Part shown: one piece after another, positions 59,943 to 64,000 of the stretch
How positions within the stretch are numbered: position 1 is the stretch's first letter
Layout: the number at the start of each line of letters is the position of its first letter
Origin: Tanytarsus gracilentus
Taxonomy: Eukaryota > Arthropoda > Insecta > Diptera > Chironomidae
NCBI GenBank assembly: GCA_038502055.1
Contig: JAXRKN010000044.1
Coordinates: forward strand, 10,623,501 to 10,687,500
Reading direction: 5' to 3'
Length of the DNA: 64,000 nucleotides
The notes under the pieces: generated by a model
What the model was told of the DNA's origin: nothing
The model's input: only the letters and a program-made list of their open reading frames with translations
Database searches by the model: none
Position numbers and translations under genes: made by a program

Positions 59943-62900
59943 GAAAGCTATTTCAAAAATCACGTTTTCTTTTTATTGAATTAATTCCCGAAAATAAATA
60001 AATATTTGGAAAAAAAAAAGTAATAATGAATATTTTCTAGGCTCCCTTTTGGCTTCTCCAAGGCTTCTTCATAGGACTTCCCCAAGTTACATTTCCAATA
60101 CTGATCTGTTACAAGTGGGTTACACGGCAACACCCACGTGTGGGTTTTGAAACATTTTTTTTTTCATTTTCGAAGAAGCCTTCTGGTAGTAACACATTAT
60201 CCGAATCAATAAAAATATATTTTTTAATATTATTGATTCTTTCTCCAAATAAAGGCAAATATTCTCCGTTTTGTGTCTCGTTATGTTTGCTGCCTTTTTA
60301 TCTGTGACTGCGCCGCGAGATGACCAAAAAAATTTATATGTAAAATATCTTCTTGACTCCCCACCAGCAAGAGTCTTTTGCTTTCGGAGGGCTCATCACA
60401 AATAATTTTATGGAGCGACCATGCGACCGGCTTGATCATTTTCCATTTTTTTATGGTGATTATTCGTTCGGTGGTTTATTTAATTTTCAGTTCGAAGCCT
60501 TTCACACTGTGAAATAAATTTTAGAGAAACTATTACGCTTATTATCTTTGATGTTTCACTTTTCTCGAAAATTTCTAGCGATTTAATTTAAAAATATCAA
60601 AAAATAGTTTGAAAAATTATTTCAAAATAATAATAAAATTTGCATTCTCAACTCGCAGCTAAATTTCTGCTAGCTCGACTAATTTTTCATAATCACCACA
60701 AAGTTGATCATCGGCCACTTATCTCAATCATCATGATGATCGTTTAGAGATTGGAAGTCACACGTTCATTATTTTTATATTTCATTCTCATCTCGCATGT
60801 TTATGAGCGCACGTTTGGAGACTACTCATAATAATTGGCTGGAGGACCTTTTTGATATTCACCGAATAAAAGATTATTAATAATCACCAATTTTCTAAAG
60901 AAACACACGAGAGAGAGAGAGAAATTAAAACCAACAACTGAAGCTCACTAATGCTTAAAATATTCAAAATAAAATCATCAACTAATTTGACCCCCATGGA
61001 GGTGCGCATACGAGAAGAAGAACCCGCTAGCATTCACTTATTCCAATATTAGCGCCAAAGTTTAAACACAACAAGACACATTGTTTATAAGAGAAGTCCC
61101 AAGAAGATGTCTATTGCCCAATTTTGGCTGCTCTCTCTCACTCTCGACTGCTCCGTGTGTCGGCAAATGGTGTGGAGATGAAAACAAATCCATTCGTGAA
61201 GTCCATAAATTAAAAATCGAAACTAACAATTAAAAATATCTTTTTGATTCATATCAGCATCGTCATTATTTCTAAAGTAGTCACATATTTCATAATTTTT
61301 AGATTCGCTAGGGTTGGACAATAGTTAAAAATATTTTCATTTGAATTTTAAATTTAATTTAAAGATAATTAAAATTTTTAAGTTTCTATCCCTCGCAAAT
61401 TTTTCTCTCCTCAACCCGAAAACAGCCAAATTGATATCTTTCTATTTTGCCGCTAATTTTCTCTCATTCTCTCCCCTCATCAACAACTCGGGAACTTCTA
61501 GAATGAACCCCATGCTGGCTGGACTCTATCTTGCGTGTGTGCTATGAGTTGATTCTAGAAAATAAGAAAAGAGAAGAAAAAAATCTTCAAGGATTCTAAG
61601 AAGGAAATTCAATTAAAAAATTCCTTAAGATGCAGATTAGAAGGACATCCGATTACGATTTTGGACTGTCCTTACGCACAGTAGGTGTGTCATGTGCGAG
61701 CTTGGATTACAAGAGAAAAGTCAAGGATCATCTTTAACTGCCGTGTTTGCAAAAAAAAACTGTCAAGATTACAATTTAAGGAACATAATGCCTAAGAAAT
61801 TTCCTGTCAATAGATTTCACATGAAAAATTTATCTTACAAAATATTTTGTAAACATTCGATTTTCTATGGACATCACAATTGATGTAATACACATCCTCT
61901 ATGAGATAATTAAAGGAAGAAAAAGGGACATAATTACGAGCATTCTTACTGTGCGACCACCAAAAGTGTCTCAGAATCGATGTTGTAGGTAAAAATTACT
62001 TTGGACTAAGAATTTCTATTTATGTATTAACGCCCTCATATGCTGCTTCCCTTTGTCACATCTCTTACCTTTTATCTCTTCTCTCTCTCTCACTCTGTAG
62101 TGATAGGTGACGTCAAAAATGAAAACACTGCATGGTGTGCACCGTAAGAAGATTATAAAGATTTGCACATAAATTATTGAGGAATATTTGTGTGGATTCT
62201 TACTGTTTTTATTTCTGTTTATTTTTAGTTTAAATTAGAAAGTCGTTGAATTAAATTTTATTTGAATTTAGATTGGACATTGGAATCCAAAATAATTAAT
62301 TTTTATTTTCTCTAATTATAAGCAGACATTCAACAATTAACTTCTCACAACATGCAAATTGCAATTTTAGGTGTCGCTCCCACAATATAATAAGCATCAC
62401 ATTCCATCCAATTACTTCTGCACTTCTTTTATTCATTTTTGAATTACAATTTTCATAAAAATATCTTTTTACGATCATAATCAATGTCTTTAATGTCCCA
62501 GCAGCACTTTCAAGTTCAATAAAAAAAAGAGTCTCTCGAACGATAATCAAGCAACAGCCAGCAAAAGCGAGAGAGACACATTTGAAAGTCATCAAAATGT
62601 GCTGTAAAGATCCTTATCTCGTCTCGAAAGAAATTCTATGGGTTGGAATGCGAAATGAGAGTCTATACAGGTGTTAATGAGGCACTCACCGATTGAGATA
62701 TTTATAGTCGGTCGCTGACGAAATCCTAAATGTCAGGAAATAATTAATTTGTGATCGTATATATCTCCATATTTTCGATAAAAAAAGCCACCGTGGACAC
62801 TTACGTCATATCTCGCGAGATATTAACATTAATTTCACTCGCCACATACATACCATACCATCGGCCTGGTGAGGTTGTTGGTAATTTGATATCTCGCTCT

Positions 62901-64000
62901 CGACATTCTTTTGTTGAGTTGAGCAAAAAATTATTTCGCTAAAAATGAAAATTGCAAACAGTTATGATAAGCGATGTGTGTAAGTGAAATCGATACAAAA
63001 TTGTAAAAGTTTTTGAGGAAGAAAATACTGATACAAATAATTTTTTCATAAATTACTTTTATAGGAATTCGAACCAATTAACCAAAAACTTCACTCAAAT
63101 TTTTAAATATATTTTAAAATTATTACCAACAAATTAATTATTTAATGTCACAAAAGTCTTTTAAATCATATGAGAAGCATTCAACACTCAATTTTTCTTC
63201 AACTCTTTAGCTTTCAAGATAAATAAAGAAGAAGAAACGAGGCATTATAAAAGGGAGATTATTATAAATTTATATTGTCAAATAATAATTCGACACTATT
63301 CATTTTGGTTATTAAATGGAATTTTGTGTGTTGTTAACAAGGAATTTTTTTCTCTCTCTTTCTTCGAGCTTTATTGAAATTGACCATAAAGCGAAGTTGT
63401 TTGTTCTTCTTTTATTTCCCCATTCTCATCTCGCGGTGTATAATGTAACGATAATCTAGAATCATTTGATGATACATTGTTGTCGTATTAAGAGAAATGT
63501 CATCAAACAATTTATTCATTTGAATGAAGAATTTCTTTTATGATCAAGAAATAATCTAAAATTTAGCACGTGCTATTAAGTGAAAAATTCTTAAATAATT
63601 TAAAAAAATAGCCGCGCTTAAGTTAATCACTTTAATCGCTTCTTTTTCTATACCCCTTGTTCGTGTTGATTATAATAGAAACGTTAATGATTGCTACATG
63701 TATATTTTGGCAGTGCAAAATTGATTCTTAACGGCTTCTATAATTGATTAAAGGCGAAGAACTTAACGGGAAGAAATTTCGTTAGTTTTGGAAATTTGAT
63801 CTTGAAACTACTAAATTAAGAGAGAGAGTGTGATCTGCATACTAATAAACACGAGTGGACCATCTCACTCTCGGTGGTCCTAATAAACCTCCTCGAAATA
63901 AAACGCTAGAAAATTCCTTTCTCTCTCTTCGAATGTAGCCGTCAATATGTTATTTTATTATATACACATTCTCATGTGTCAAATTGATAGAGTCAAATTG
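59943..64000. other. Gene-free right end
   Basis: About 4.1 kb of mostly AT-rich sequence with no supported coding region. The first 240 bp after the minisatellite (around 60040-60180) are GC-richer and repeat-like but match nothing else in the window. The remainder has scattered CTCTCT and GAGAGA words. Confidence 0.5.

Noticed and set aside
59516..59963. Three overlapping minus-strand ORFs of 99-138 codons, rich in Phe, His and Cys
   Set aside because: They are read-through of the 17-bp minisatellite, which is open in all three minus frames.

Overview
The window looks like nuclear DNA of an insect, most likely a lower (nematoceran) fly. It is very AT-rich. The genes have very short introns (about 40-70 bp) alongside a few multi-kilobase ones, with standard GT-AG junctions. 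The recognisable genes are cyclin E, gliotactin, drumstick, FAF2/UBXD8, a C10-family protein, PDC-E2 and an aquaporin. The species cannot be fixed from the sequence alone. No bacterial operons, CRISPR arrays, rRNA or intact transposase genes were seen.

Layout. 1-1680 is an AT-rich tandem repeat whose units carry a large inverted repeat; it lies inside an intron of a minus-strand aquaporin gene, of which only one exon (1752-1945) is in the window. 1946-11300 is AT-rich intergenic DNA. 11679-20014 is cyclin E (plus strand, five coding exons, 584 aa, two introns over 3 kb). 22820-27196 is gliotactin (minus strand, nine coding exons, 922 aa), convergent with cyclin E. 30558-31024 (C10/C12orf57-like, minus) and 31382-32945 (FAF2/UBXD8, plus) are head to head across a 357-bp shared promoter. 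32946-34980 is a scrambled stretch holding a partial copy of the Dlat/tRNA locus, a frameshifted unrecognised gene remnant and an unrecognised minus-strand ORF. 35024-37552 is Dlat (PDC-E2, minus, 623 aa); one of its introns contains, on the opposite strand, an intron-bearing tRNA-Thr(UGU) gene.

37553-64000 is nearly a gene desert. It contains one recognisable gene, drumstick (48898-52929, plus, 94 aa, two coding exons that split the second zinc finger), surrounded by long non-coding DNA of the kind expected around a developmental regulator. Repeats in this part are an 83-bp perfect direct repeat flanking a short A-tailed insert resembling the end of an RTE-type retrotransposon (54379-54635), a degenerate tandem repeat of about 126 bp (59289-59660) and a 16-copy 17-bp minisatellite (59672-59942).

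The genes do not form one pathway. Cyclin E drives S-phase entry, gliotactin builds tricellular junctions, FAF2 acts in ER-associated degradation, Dlat is the core of the mitochondrial pyruvate dehydrogenase complex, and drumstick patterns gut and leg. Exon models were built by hand: every junction uses GT/AG and keeps the reading frame. Protein identities rest on recognised motifs, not on database searches.
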